Shown: in pieces, positions 55,802 to 64,000 of the stretch | Position numbering within the stretch: position 1 is the stretch's first letter | Layout of the letters: each line of letters opens with the position of its first letter | NCBI RefSeq assembly: GCF_018612875.1 | Contig: NZ_JAGGRI010000020.1 | Coordinates: 1 to 64,000, forward strand | Length of the DNA: 64,000 nucleotides | From: Lysobacter sp. ISL-50 | GTDB lineage: Bacteria > Pseudomonadota > Gammaproteobacteria > Xanthomonadales > Xanthomonadaceae | Direction of reading: 5' to 3' | Made by a program: the position numbers and the translations under genes | Notes under the pieces: generated by a model | What the model saw: the letters and a program-made list of their open reading frames with translations, nothing else | Told to the model about the DNA's origin: nothing | The model's database searches: none

Positions 55802-57931
55802 TCACTGCTCCGGTTGGCCGGAACGCTCGCCGTCGGCGACAGGCTGGCAGCCTGCGTCGAGACGCTTGCAGACGCGCATGGGCTGGTTGTTTTTCGGGCC
55901 GATGCTCAACCGAACCAGCGAGATGCCGAGTGTGCGCGGGTCCTGGCCGATCCCGAGCTGCCGCGGCGAGGTCGGCTGCGGCACGCGGATCACCAAGGTC
56001 CGGGCATCGACCACATCGGGAAAATACAGCGTGCGAACCTGCGCCGTGGCCTCCAGCAGCAGCGGCCGCTCCATGTCGCCGAGCGCAATGGCGAACGGTC
56101 GACCGATGTTGGGTCCGAACGCGCTGGCTTCGATGGTCACCTGCAGGTCGCCGGAAATCGGCTCATCGAGAACCAGCACGACTTGTTTGTCCTGCGACCA
56201 GCGTCCGAACGATTCCGGCGCCGCCAGGCCTTGCGCCGATTTCACCGAAGCCGGCAGCGGCTTGCTGAAATCCAGCGTATCGCGCTTGCGCAGCCAGTAG
56301 ACAGTGAAACCCTCGTACGCCCGCTTGCGGTGGTAACTGCCGGGCGGCAGTTGCCAATCGTCGAACAACACCGCGCTATCGCGCGTCCAGTCCAGGCCTT
56401 TGTCGAAGCCGCCGCTGGGATTGGTGGCGACGACTTCGAGCGTGTTCGAGTCGGCATAGAACTTCGCCTTGAGCAGTCCGGCGTATAGATCGCCCACCAA
56501 CTGCCCATGTCGGGCGACATCGGGGTACTGGGTACGGAGCAACTGCCCGGCCTGCGTGAACGGGTCGGCGTAGGTGCGCGAACGCGTCGTCACCGTCGCC
56601 GCCGTCGTGCCCGCGGCGACGATCAGCACGTAGTAGCCCAGGGCGGCCAGACGGGCCTTGCGCAGATCGCTGAAAATGAAACTCAAGCAGGCGATCGCGC
56701 CGATGCCGCCGATCAGCGCCGGCAACAGGCGCCGGCCCTGGACCCAGCTCAATTCGGGCGAATCGACGAAATACGGGGTGTAGAGCCGAAGTCCGATGGT
56801 GGCCGCATACAGCATCAGCAGCGCGATGATCACCGTCGCGACGCGGGTGAGCGTCTTCTTCCACGCTGCCGGATGGGACTCCAGTCCGCGCCAGGCGAGC
56901 GGACCGAGCAACAGCAGCGGCAAGCAGAAATCGTAATAGCGCTGGTGCAGGCGGCCGATGTTTTCGCTGTAGCTCATGCTGGCGGTGAAATACGCGGTGA
57001 TCGTCACCAGCGCCGCCAACATGGTCAACCCGAACAGGACCGCGCTGCGCGCGCGTTGCGATTCCTCGTCGTTGCCACGCACCAGATTGAACACGGCGGC
57101 GACCAGCAACGGTCCGAACAGCATGCACAGCCCGATCACATGGCCCCAGCCGGACTTCATCGTGTTCAAGATCAGCGCGCCCAGCGGAAGTTGTCCCTTG
57201 CTCACGTTCGCCTGGGTCGAATAGAACTCGCCCATCAAGCTCAGCGCGCCCTTTCCGCCGAGCACATAGCCCAGGCCGAAGCGCACGGCGAAGAACACCG
57301 CGACGGTCGCAGCCAGTACGACCAACGCTGGTTTAAGCCGGCCGCGCACTCCGGGCCACAGCGCGTCGATCAGCACGAAGGCGCAAAAGCCGCCCAGCAA
57401 GAACAAGGCATGCAGCTTGACCAGGCACATCAGGCCGAGCATCGCGCCGCATTGGGCCGCATAGCGCCAAGGGCGGGCGGCATACGGACGCAGCGCCACG
57501 AAGCTCAGCACCCAGAACATGAAGAAATACAGCGATTCGGGCATGAACAAGGTGGCGAACGAATTGGCCGGCGCGGCGATCGCCACCAGCGTCAGCGCCA
57601 CGGCTTTTCCCGGGCTGGTGTAAGGCTTGAGCACCGCGTAGATGAAGGGCGCCGCGGCGACGAAGAAAATCGCGTTCAACCAGCGCGCACAGCTCAGAAA
57701 GTCGTCGCCGCATTGATTGGTCAGCCGGTATATCCACAAATACAGATAGGACGGGATTTTCGCATCCGCGATCGGAGCCAGGCGCGAGTTGGAGCTGTAC
57801 GTCCATTCATCGCCGAATACCGATGCGTACAGGCCGGTATCGCGCACGACGATCGCCGCCAGCACCGCGACGGCGCCGAGCGCGAGAACTGCATTCCAGT
57901 GATTAAAACGGGTCGGCTGATCGAGCTTCAA
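55802..57931 (-). CDS. GT-C family membrane glycosyltransferase (GT39/PMT-like)
   Basis: A protein of about 709 residues with an acidic GT-C motif in the first loop (SVFGDEWTYSSNSRL) and 10 or more TM helices, followed from about residue 480 by a soluble domain (LLKAKFYADSNTLEVVATNP; VIRVPQPTSPRQLGIG). This is the layout of polyprenyl-phosphate-sugar-dependent transferases. The preferred start is TTG at 57931 (MKLDQPTRFNHWNAVLALGA), with AAGGA upstream; an ATG at 58084 would overlap the GT2 gene by 74 bases. It is directly downstream of the GT2 gene, and the two should act in sequence. Final acceptor unknown. Confidence 0.83.
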   Translation of the reverse strand: MKLDQPTRFNHWNAVLALGAVAVLAAIVVRDTGLYASVFGDEWTYSSNSRLAPIADAKIPSYLYLWIYRLTNQCGDDFLSCARWLNAIFFVAAAPFIYAVLKPYTSPGKAVALTLVAIAAPANSFATLFMPESLYFFMFWVLSFVALRPYAARPWRYAAQCGAMLGLMCLVKLHALFLLGGFCAFVLIDALWPGVRGRLKPALVVLAATVAVFFAVRFGLGYVLGGKGALSLMGEFYSTQANVSKGQLPLGALILNTMKSGWGHVIGLCMLFGPLLVAAVFNLVRGNDEESQRARSAVLFGLTMLAALVTITAYFTASMSYSENIGRLHQRYYDFCLPLLLLGPLAWRGLESHPAAWKKTLTRVATVIIALLMLYAATIGLRLYTPYFVDSPELSWVQGRRLLPALIGGIGAIACLSFIFSDLRKARLAALGYYVLIVAAGTTAATVTTRSRTYADPFTQAGQLLRTQYPDVARHGQLVGDLYAGLLKAKFYADSNTLEVVATNPSGGFDKGLDWTRDSAVLFDDWQLPPGSYHRKRAYEGFTVYWLRKRDTLDFSKPLPASVKSAQGLAAPESFGRWSQDKQVVLVLDEPISGDLQVTIEASAFGPNIGRPFAIALGDMERPLLLEATAQVRTLYFPDVVDARTLVIRVPQPTSPRQLGIGQDPRTLGISLVRLSIGPKNNQPMRVCKRLDAGCQPVADGERSGQPEQ

Positions 57932-58010
57932 CAGAACTTGTCCTTGCGATGAAGTTGAGGCGCGCGGCCGGATCGGCTGTCGAGCCGGCGCGGGCGCGGA
58001 TACCGAGCCA

Positions 58011-59006
58011 TTATCTATCGCGAAGCTTGTCCGGCAGCAGGGGAGCGATGGTGCGGGACGGAACATTGGCCACGTCGAAGGCAACGAAGGCGAGCACGAA
58101 CTGCAAGCCCACGATCAACGGCAACGCCGCCAGCATCACCGAGCCGGCCGGCGTGGTCACGCCCAACTGCATGGACGAGAACCACTGCCAGCAGCCGTAG
58201 ATCAGGCCGAAGGCAATGAGCACGCTGCCGAACGCCAGTTCCAGCGACGCGGCCGACATGTCGCGCAGGAAATAGTTGTAGAAGATGCGCTTGAAGAAAT
58301 TGCGGATGTGCTTGCCGAGGAACTCGCCGAAGATCTTGCGGATGTGCAGGTTGCTTTCCTCGTCCGCGTAGACCGCGTCCATCGGGATGTCCAGCACGGC
58401 CGCGCGGGCGATATTGAGCCGGAACAGCAGATCGGTCTCGAAGAAATAGCGGCGGCTGATGCGGTCGAACGGCAAATGCGCGGCGACCCGGGTATGGATG
58501 GCGGTGTAACCGTTGGTGGGATCGAAGGTGTTCCAGTAGCCGGTCGACAGCTTGCTCAGGAACGACAGGCCGGCGTTGCCGATCAGGCGGATCTTGGGCA
58601 TGCGCTGGATCTGCGACAGATCGTAGAAGCGGTTGCCCTTGGTGTAGTCGGCGCGGCCTTCGAGGATGGGCTGGACGAAGATGGGCAGCAGGCGCGGGTC
58701 CATCTGGCCGTCGCCGTCGATCTTGACCGCGATGGCGAAGCCGTCCGCCGCCGCCGCCGCGTAGCCGGTCATGACCGCGCCGCCGACGCCCTGGTTGACC
58801 TCATGCCGCAGCACCGCCACGCGCGGGTCGCGGCAGTTCTCCGCGACGTAGCGTCCGCTTTCGTCCGGGCACTGATCGTCGACCACGTAGATGCGCTCCA
58901 CTTCCGGGCCGATCGCCTGGATCACCGCGAGAATGTGACGGCGAACCTTGTAGCTGGGGATCACCACCGCGATGCGGGGCGGGGCGGACAAATCGGGGAC
59001 GTTCAA
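58011..59006 (-). CDS. GT2 polyprenyl-phosphate glycosyltransferase, DPM1/GtrB-like
   Basis: A protein of about 331 residues with a GT2 domain and two C-terminal TM helices (LELAFGSVLIAFGLIYGCWQ; VMLAALPLIVGLQFVLAFVA). Motifs: IAVVIPSYKVRRHI, IYVVDDQCPDESG and the DGDGQMDP metal site. Such enzymes load a sugar onto undecaprenyl phosphate. TTG at 59006 gives MNVPDLSAPPRIAVVIPSYK; an ATG at 59141 adds an unlikely leader. Gene order with the GT-C gene 79 bases downstream suggests one glycosylation pathway. Confidence 0.85.
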   Translation of the reverse strand: MNVPDLSAPPRIAVVIPSYKVRRHILAVIQAIGPEVERIYVVDDQCPDESGRYVAENCRDPRVAVLRHEVNQGVGGAVMTGYAAAAADGFAIAVKIDGDGQMDPRLLPIFVQPILEGRADYTKGNRFYDLSQIQRMPKIRLIGNAGLSFLSKLSTGYWNTFDPTNGYTAIHTRVAAHLPFDRISRRYFFETDLLFRLNIARAAVLDIPMDAVYADEESNLHIRKIFGEFLGKHIRNFFKRIFYNYFLRDMSAASLELAFGSVLIAFGLIYGCWQWFSSMQLGVTTPAGSVMLAALPLIVGLQFVLAFVAFDVANVPSRTIAPLLPDKLRDR

Positions 59007-59206
59007 TACAGAGGCCTGCGGGTCGGCGCGTGCGGGACGCAGGGCGCCATGGTAACCAAACCGTCGCCGCGAGCCGATCCCGCGATCGCCGAGCCGAAGT
59101 TCAGGAAGGCCGACGCCGGCGCTTCGCCCAACTTCTGTCACGCGGCCGGCCGGCCGCGGCCGACTAGACTCGATAGCTCGCCTTCATCCGCTCCAGGAGT
59201 TCCCGC

Positions 59207-61006
59207 ATGCTTCGTCCCGTCCTGCTCGCCGCGGCCATCGCCGCCGGGCTGTCCTGCGCGCCGACCGCTTTCGCCGCGGCTTCTCCCGGCACCGCGACCG
59301 CCGCGTCCGCTCGCAGCGTCCAGGCCCAGGCCCTGCATGGTTTGTTCGACGCGCAATGGGAACGCGGCTTGCGCGAAAGCCCGGAAGGCGCCAGCTACAA
59401 CGGCGACAAGCGCTACAACGACCGCTGGACCGACCAGAGCCTGAGCGCGATCCAGGCGCGTGCCGAAGGCGATCGCAAGGCGTTCGCCGAGCTCAAGGCG
59501 ATCGATCGCGGCCAGCTATCGGCGACCGATCAGCTCAACTACGACGTGTTCGCCTGGAACCTGGAAAAAGCCATCGGGCGGCAGAAATACCGCGAGTACC
59601 TGATGCCGCTCAGCCAGCAGGGCGGAGTGCAGACCCTGGACGGCGTGGTCGAAGCGCTGAGCTTCACCGAGGTCAAGGACTACCGCGACTGGCTCGCGCG
59701 CATGCGCGCGGTGCCATTGGTGATCGAACAGAACCAGGCGCTGCTGCGCGAGGGCGTCAAGGCCGGCCTCACCCCGCCGCGGGTGCTGATGCAGCGCGTG
59801 CCGGGCCAGATCGCCAAGCAGGTCGTGAGCGATCCGAGCAAGAGCCCGTTCTACAAGCCTTTCACCCGTTTCCCCGACAGCATCCCGGCGGCCGAGCGCA
59901 GCGCGCTGCAGGCGCAGGCCAAGAAGGTGATCAGCGAAACGCTGGTGCCGGCCTACCGCGGTTTCGGCGAGTTCTTCGACAAGGACTACCTGCCGAACAC
60001 CCGCGCCAGCATCGCCGCCGCCGATCTGCCCGACGGCAAGGCCTATTACGACTTCCTCGCCGCCGACTACACCACCACCGACCTGAGCGCCGATGCGATC
60101 CACCAGATCGGCCTGAAGGAAGTCGCGCGCATCCGCGCCGAGATGGAGAAGATCAAGAGCGAGGTCGGCTTCAAGGGCGACTTGCCGGCGTTCTTCCATT
60201 ACCTGCGCACCGATCCGAAGTTCTTCCACAAGACCCCGGCCGAGCTGCTGGAGGCGTACCAGGCCGCGGCCAAGCGGATCGATCCGGAACTGGTGAAGAT
60301 CTCCAAGATCATCCCGCGCCAGCCCTACGGCGTGCGTTCGATCCCGGACAACATCGCGCCCGACACCACCACCGCCTATTACTTGGCCGGCGCCGTGGAC
60401 GGCAGCCGAGCGGGGTACTACTACGTCAATCTGTACAAGCCCGAGATGCGCCCTACCTGGGAAATGATTCCGCTGTCGCTGCACGAAGCGGTGCCGGGCC
60501 ATCACTTCCAGTTCGCCCGCGGCCTGGAACTGCCCGACGCGCCGATGTTCCGCCGTACCGGCTACTTCGTCGCCTACGGCGAGGGCTGGGGCCTGTACGC
60601 CGAGCGCCTGGGCTACGACATGGGCCTGTACGACGATCCCTACGACCGCATGGGCCAGCTGTCCTACGACATGTGGCGGGCGGTGCGGCTGGTGGTCGAC
60701 ACCGGCATGCACGCCAAGGGCTGGAGCCGCGAGCAGGCGATCAAGTTCTTCACCGACAACGCGCCCAAGACCGAGCAGGACGTGGTCAACGAGATCGACC
60801 GCTACATCGGCACCCCGGGGCAGGCGCTGGCGTACAAGATCGGCCAGCTCAAGATTTCCGAGCTGCGCGAGCGCTCGCGCCAGGCGCTGGGCAAGGACTT
60901 CGATCTGCGCGACTTCAACGATGAAGTGCTCTCGACCGGCTCGGTGCCGCTGAGCGTGCTGGAGAAGCATATCGATGCCTGGATCGCCAGTAAGAAGCGC
61001 ATCTAA
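59207..61006 (+). CDS. DUF885 metalloprotease-like secreted protein
   Basis: A 599-residue protein with signal peptide (MLRPVLLAAAIAAGLSCAPT...FAA). The DUF885 domain holds a gluzincin-type zinc motif in LHEAVPGHHFQFARGLE (HExxPGHH), with FVAYGEGWGLYAERLGYDMG as the downstream glutamate region and MRPTWEMIPLS upstream. Members are probably carboxypeptidases or di/tripeptidases of the envelope; the substrate is not known. The C-terminus STGSVPLSVLEKHIDAWI is typical. Monocistronic, divergent from the GT2 gene. Confidence 0.92.
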   Translation: MLRPVLLAAAIAAGLSCAPTAFAAASPGTATAASARSVQAQALHGLFDAQWERGLRESPEGASYNGDKRYNDRWTDQSLSAIQARAEGDRKAFAELKAIDRGQLSATDQLNYDVFAWNLEKAIGRQKYREYLMPLSQQGGVQTLDGVVEALSFTEVKDYRDWLARMRAVPLVIEQNQALLREGVKAGLTPPRVLMQRVPGQIAKQVVSDPSKSPFYKPFTRFPDSIPAAERSALQAQAKKVISETLVPAYRGFGEFFDKDYLPNTRASIAAADLPDGKAYYDFLAADYTTTDLSADAIHQIGLKEVARIRAEMEKIKSEVGFKGDLPAFFHYLRTDPKFFHKTPAELLEAYQAAAKRIDPELVKISKIIPRQPYGVRSIPDNIAPDTTTAYYLAGAVDGSRAGYYYVNLYKPEMRPTWEMIPLSLHEAVPGHHFQFARGLELPDAPMFRRTGYFVAYGEGWGLYAERLGYDMGLYDDPYDRMGQLSYDMWRAVRLVVDTGMHAKGWSREQAIKFFTDNAPKTEQDVVNEIDRYIGTPGQALAYKIGQLKISELRERSRQALGKDFDLRDFNDEVLSTGSVPLSVLEKHIDAWIASKKRI

Positions 61007-61203
61007 TTATTTAATTCAATTACTTACAAATCGTACTTAAGGTTCTACATAAGTAGGCGCCGTGCCCGGGTCACGGCGTCGGCCGCGGCCGCCGGCCTGA
61101 CGGGGCCCGATCTCGCGGTCCCGGCAATGGAGCAGCCCGGCGTCCGGCCGGGCTGCGGGCCCGCAGCCGAAGCGCCGGCCGCGTTCTCCGCCCTGGCGTC
61201 GAT

Positions 61204-61233
61204 TTGCGCGTAAGCCCCTGTCCCTGCCATACT
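61204..61233 (+). promoter_or_regulatory. candidate promoter of the rpsF operon
   Basis: TTGCGC (61204-61209) and CATACT (61228-61233) are spaced by 18 bases, a plausible sigma-70 promoter ahead of rpsF. The remaining leader (to 61352) is long enough for the S6:S18 autoregulatory RNA, but that structure was not verified. The gap 61007-61352 otherwise contains an AT-rich segment (61011-61052) and no gene. Confidence 0.45.
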
Positions 61234-61352
61234 TTCCGGCTCCCACACGGCCTGCGGCCATGTCGGGACCTTGCTCCACCGGACCCGATGCGGGTCTTGG
61301 GGGGCTGAATCGGGTCGCCCTCGGCGATCCCTCATCCACAAGGAATCACACC

Positions 61353-61781
61353 ATGCGTCATTACGAAGTCGTGTTCCTGGTCCATCCGGACCAGAGCGAG
61401 CAGGTGCCGGCCATGATCGAGCGCTACAAGTCGCTGATCGAAGCCGGTGAAGGCAAGATCCACCGTCTCGAAGACTGGGGCCGCCGTCAGCTGGCGTACC
61501 CGATCTCGAACCTGGTCAAGGCCCACTACGTCCTGCTGAACATCGAAGTCACCCAGACCGTGCTCAACGAGTTGGTCGACGGTTTCCGTTTCAACGATGC
61601 CGTGCTGCGTCATCTGGTCATGAAGCGCGACGACGCCGACACCGAACAGTCCCTGATCATGAAGTTCAAGGACGAGAAGGGCGACAAGCCCGAGCGTGGC
61701 GAACGCCGTCGTCGTGACGATGACAGCGACAACGCCGTCGGCACCGCCGACAGCGCCGAAGACAACGCCGAAGCCGCCTGA
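61353..61781 (+). CDS. rpsF: 30S ribosomal protein S6
   Basis: A 142-residue S6 protein of the small subunit, partner of S18. The core runs [20 protein letters not shown] to [12 protein letters not shown], followed by an acidic and charged tail ([25 protein letters not shown]), as in other xanthomonads. The ATG at 61353 follows AAGGAATC. First gene of rpsF-rpsR-rplI. Confidence 0.97.
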   Translation: MRHYEVVFLVHPDQSEQVPAMIERYKSLIEAGEGKIHRLEDWGRRQLAYPISNLVKAHYVLLNIEVTQTVLNELVDGFRFNDAVLRHLVMKRDDADTEQSLIMKFKDEKGDKPERGERRRRDDDSDNAVGTADSAEDNAEAA

Positions 61782-61792
61782 GGATTGCCCCC

Positions 61793-62023
61793 ATGTCCAA
61801 GTTCTTCCGTCGCCGCAAGTTCTGCAAGTTCACCGCCGAGGGCGTCAAAGAGATCGATTACAAGGATCTCAACACCCTGCGCCAGTACCTGACCGAGACC
61901 GGCAAGATCGTGCCGAGCCGCGTCACCGGCACCAAGTCCAAGTACCAGCGCCAGCTGGCCACGGCGGTCAAGCGCGCTCGTTTCCTGGCGCTGATCCCGT
62001 ACACGGACAACCACAACGCTTGA
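61793..62023 (+). CDS. rpsR: 30S ribosomal protein S18
   Basis: A 76-residue S18 with the typical basic start ([20 protein letters not shown]) and the RNA-binding core [20 protein letters not shown]-like segment ([20 protein letters not shown]). It binds S6 in the 30S platform. Eleven bases separate it from rpsF, with GAGGA before its ATG. Confidence 0.97.
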   Translation: MSKFFRRRKFCKFTAEGVKEIDYKDLNTLRQYLTETGKIVPSRVTGTKSKYQRQLATAVKRARFLALIPYTDNHNA

Positions 62024-62059
62024 AAAAAGCAGTCAGTCCGCTCAGCGGGCTGACTCTTT

Positions 62060-62090
62060 GCCCCCCTCTCCCGCCAGCGGGAGAGGGCAG
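62060..62090. repeat. CCCTCTCCCGCCAGCGGGAGAGG palindrome
   Basis: A GC-rich hairpin of the CTCTCCCGC family sits in the 208-base gap between rpsR and rplI, where ribosomal operons are usually tight. It may weaken or set rplI expression. Confidence 0.7.
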
Positions 62091-62231
62091 GGGTGAGGGA
62101 CCACCAGATCGCAAAGTTCTGCATAGAACCCGCATCTGGCCTCCTCACCAACACAGACCCCGATTCCAGCTCTTCGGACAGCGAATCCCGCTGCGGACCT
62201 ACAGGCCCGCTAACGAATACGGAGCAATCCC

Positions 62232-62684
62232 ATGCAACTGATCCTCCTGCAGAAAGTCACCAACCTCGGCAACCTCGGCGACAAGGTCAACGTGAAGCCG
62301 GGCTACGGCCGCAACTTCCTGGTCCCGCAGGGCAAGGCCGTTCCGGCCACCGCCAGCAACCTGGCCGAGTTCGAAACCCGTCGCGCTGAGTACGAAGCCA
62401 AGGCCAAGTCGCAGTTCGAAGGCGCCGAGGGCCGCAAGGCCAAGCTGGAAGGCGCCACGGTGACCGTCCACGCCAACGCCGCGACCGAAGGCAAGCTGTA
62501 CGGTTCGGTGACCCCGCGCGATATCGCCGAGGCGCTGACCAAGGCCGGCTATCCGGTCAACAAGTCGGAAGTGATCATGGGCGAAGGCCCGATCCGCCGC
62601 ACCGGCGAGTACGACGTGCTGATCCACCTGCACGCCGACGTCGAAATCACCGTCAAGGTCACGGTCGCCGGCGAAGTCGCCTGA
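62232..62684 (+). CDS. rplI: 50S ribosomal protein L9
   Basis: A 150-residue L9 of the large subunit. N-domain: [20 protein letters not shown] and [21 protein letters not shown]-domain: [20 protein letters not shown]. Length is normal. GGAGC lies before the ATG. It ends at a rho-independent terminator. Confidence 0.97.
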   Translation: MQLILLQKVTNLGNLGDKVNVKPGYGRNFLVPQGKAVPATASNLAEFETRRAEYEAKAKSQFEGAEGRKAKLEGATVTVHANAATEGKLYGSVTPRDIAEALTKAGYPVNKSEVIMGEGPIRRTGEYDVLIHLHADVEITVKVTVAGEVA

Positions 62685-62708
62685 TCCGAGCCTGACACGG
62701 TACGAATG

Positions 62709-62736
62709 AGGGCGCCGCGAGGCGCCCTTCGTTTTT
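62709..62736 (+). terminator. rho-independent terminator of the rpsF-rpsR-rplI operon
   Basis: AGGGCGCC (62709-62716) pairs with GGCGCCCT (62721-62728) around GCGA, followed by TCGTTTTT. It is 25 bases after the rplI stop. Confidence 0.85.
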
Positions 62737-62870
62737 GCGGCGGCGGATCGCGGCGCCGCGATGGCCGGGTGGAGCGCGAGGAGCGCGTGCTTTCGCCGCC
62801 GTTCGCCGGCAGTGGGCGCAGATCGCCCGATCTCATCGCTTGCGACGACGATGTGCAATAGAAGCACAGC

Positions 62871-62902
62871 TTATCCCGCTGTTATCCACAAGCTTATCTG
62901 CA
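62871..62902. promoter_or_regulatory. three DnaA-box-like sites upstream of dnaB
   Basis: TTATCCCGC (62871-62879), an exact consensus DnaA box TTATCCACA (62882-62890) and TTATCTGCA (62894-62902) are in the same orientation with start-to-start spacing of 11 and 12 bases, about one helical turn each. They lie 172 bases before dnaB. The gap 62685-63073 holds this cluster, the L9 terminator and no gene. Confidence 0.55.
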
Positions 62903-63073
62903 ACCAGAACGGCGCTTTCGCATCTACTATCGAAATCCGGTTCCGATTCGCCATCGCGCGGCGCTCGTCATGAGCCCGCTCGTTAGATCGGCCGGCACGC
63001 CAATGACCAGTTCCGGGCCCTTGCGGGCTCGATCGGCCGCGTTGCGGCCGAAACGACGAGGATCGTCTCCCCG

Positions 63074-64000
63074 ATGAGCGCACGTGCCGGCGGATTCCGT
63101 GGCGAAAAACGTTTCGAGACCCGCGCCGAACAGCGCATCGACCAGCTGCGCGTGCCGCCGCAGTCGGTGGAGGCCGAACAAGCCGTGCTCGGCGGCCTCA
63201 TGCTCGCGCCCGACGCTTACGACCGCGTCGCCGACCAGATCGTCGAAGAAGACTTCTATCGCCGCGATCACCAGCTGATCTACCGCGCGATCCGCGAGCT
63301 GGCGGAAAAGAGCCGCCCGTTCGACGCGGTGACCCTGGGCGAATGGTTCGAGTCGCAAGGCCTGACCGAGCAGGTCGCCGGCGGCGCTTACCTGATCGAA
63401 CTGGCCACGACCACGCCGTCGGCGGCCAACATCACCGCCTACGCCGAGATCGTTCGCGACAAGGCGGTGATGCGCAAGCTGATCGAGGTCGGCACCGAGA
63501 TCGTCAACGACGGTTTTCAACCCGATGGCCGCGACAGCGGCGAGATCCTGGCCAAGGCCGAGCAGCAAGTGTTCGCGATCGCCGAAGCCGGCGCCCGCGG
63601 CCGCACCGACTTCACCCCGGTCACCAAAGCGCTGTCGGAAGCCTTCGACGTGCTGCAGACCCGCTACGCCAACGGCGGCTCGGTCACCGGCATTCCGACC
63701 GGCTACACCGAATTCGACGAGATGACGGCCGGCCTGCAGAACACCGATCTGCTGATCCTCGCGGCGCGCCCGGCGATGGGCAAGACCGCCTTCGCCCTCA
63801 ACATCGCCGAGCACGCCGCGTTCCGCACCAAGAAAGCGGTGGCGGTGTTCTCGATGGAAATGTCCGCCAGCCAGCTGGCGCTGCGACTGATCTCCTCGGT
63901 CGGCCGCGTCAACGCCCAGCGCCTGCGCTCGGGCCAGCTGGAGGACGAGGATTGGGCGCGCGTCACCGGCGCGATCCGCCAGCTGCGCGAGGTCAAGATC
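63074..64000 (+). CDS. dnaB: replicative DNA helicase DnaB (5' part, cut by window end)
   Basis: The first 309 codons of DnaB are present; the frame is still open at the window end. N-terminal domain: VPPQSVEAEQAVLGGLMLAP and RRDHQLIYRAIRELAEKSRP. RecA-like domain: GIPTGYTEFDEMTAGLQNTD, Walker A AARPAMGKTAF and VFSMEMSASQLALRL (DnaB motif). It unwinds DNA at the replication fork. ATG at 63074 follows GGATCGTCTCCCCG; the remaining domains and stop lie beyond the window. Confidence 0.97.
   Translation, partial: MSARAGGFRGEKRFETRAEQRIDQLRVPPQSVEAEQAVLGGLMLAPDAYDRVADQIVEEDFYRRDHQLIYRAIRELAEKSRPFDAVTLGEWFESQGLTEQVAGGAYLIELATTTPSAANITAYAEIVRDKAVMRKLIEVGTEIVNDGFQPDGRDSGEILAKAEQQVFAIAEAGARGRTDFTPVTKALSEAFDVLQTRYANGGSVTGIPTGYTEFDEMTAGLQNTDLLILAARPAMGKTAFALNIAEHAAFRTKKAVAVFSMEMSASQLALRLISSVGRVNAQRLRSGQLEDEDWARVTGAIRQLREVKI

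Noticed and set aside
62927-63814. Minus-strand 295-residue frame opposite dnaB
   Set aside because: Shadow of the dnaB coding sequence, which has Walker and DnaB motifs on the plus strand.

Overview
The window is high-GC chromosomal DNA from a gamma-proteobacterium of the Xanthomonadaceae/Lysobacteraceae type, most likely a Lysobacter or close relative. Evidence: a two-gene (split) cobalamin methionine synthase preceded by an ArsR-methyltransferase fusion, a 1,697-residue NAD-glutamate dehydrogenase, the 2-aminomuconate branch of kynurenine degradation, and dense families of short palindromic repeats (REP/BIME-like) in most intergenic gaps. No rRNA, tRNA, prophage, insertion sequence or CRISPR array was seen.

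Layout. 1-2.1 kb: repeat-rich gene-free DNA, an alpha/beta hydrolase, and two 5'-truncated gene relics meeting head to head. 2.1-8.2 kb (minus): papain-like hydrolase, then ArsR-methyltransferase > metH N-terminal part > metH C-terminal part. 8.4-16.1 kb (plus): acyl-CoA dehydrogenase, gdhB, NAD kinase. 16.1-28.3 kb: small metabolic, transport and secreted-protein genes (Nudix, LysR, F420-type reductase, amino-acid permease, 5'-nucleotidase, LprI-like, CHRD, DUF2939, DUF4785-like, lipase-like, DUF6196-like, MFS, DUF2461).

28.4-37.3 kb (minus): a compact operon for degrading kynurenine through 3-hydroxyanthranilate and 2-aminomuconate: aldehyde dehydrogenase, beta-carbonic anhydrase, RidA-type deaminase, 3-hydroxyanthranilate dioxygenase, ACMS decarboxylase, kynureninase, a GIY-YIG gene bracketed by inverted REP copies, kynurenine monooxygenase, and sbcB. 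Tryptophan dioxygenase, formamidase and the last steps of the pathway are not in the window.

37.7-50.6 kb (plus): two TldD-like metalloprotease genes with Tat-like signals flanking a signal-less TldE/PmbA gene, a DUF4159 protein, then a tightly overlapping MoxR ATPase, DUF58, BatA-like, large His/Asp-rich membrane protein and a further membrane protein. This is the best candidate for an undescribed envelope system. 50.7-59 kb: an atypical SDR, small proteins, asnS, DUF2891, an IscA-like protein and a GT2/GT-C glycosyltransferase pair. 59.2-64 kb: a DUF885 metalloprotease-like protein, rpsF-rpsR-rplI, and dnaB (cut by the window end) behind a cluster of DnaA-box-like sites.
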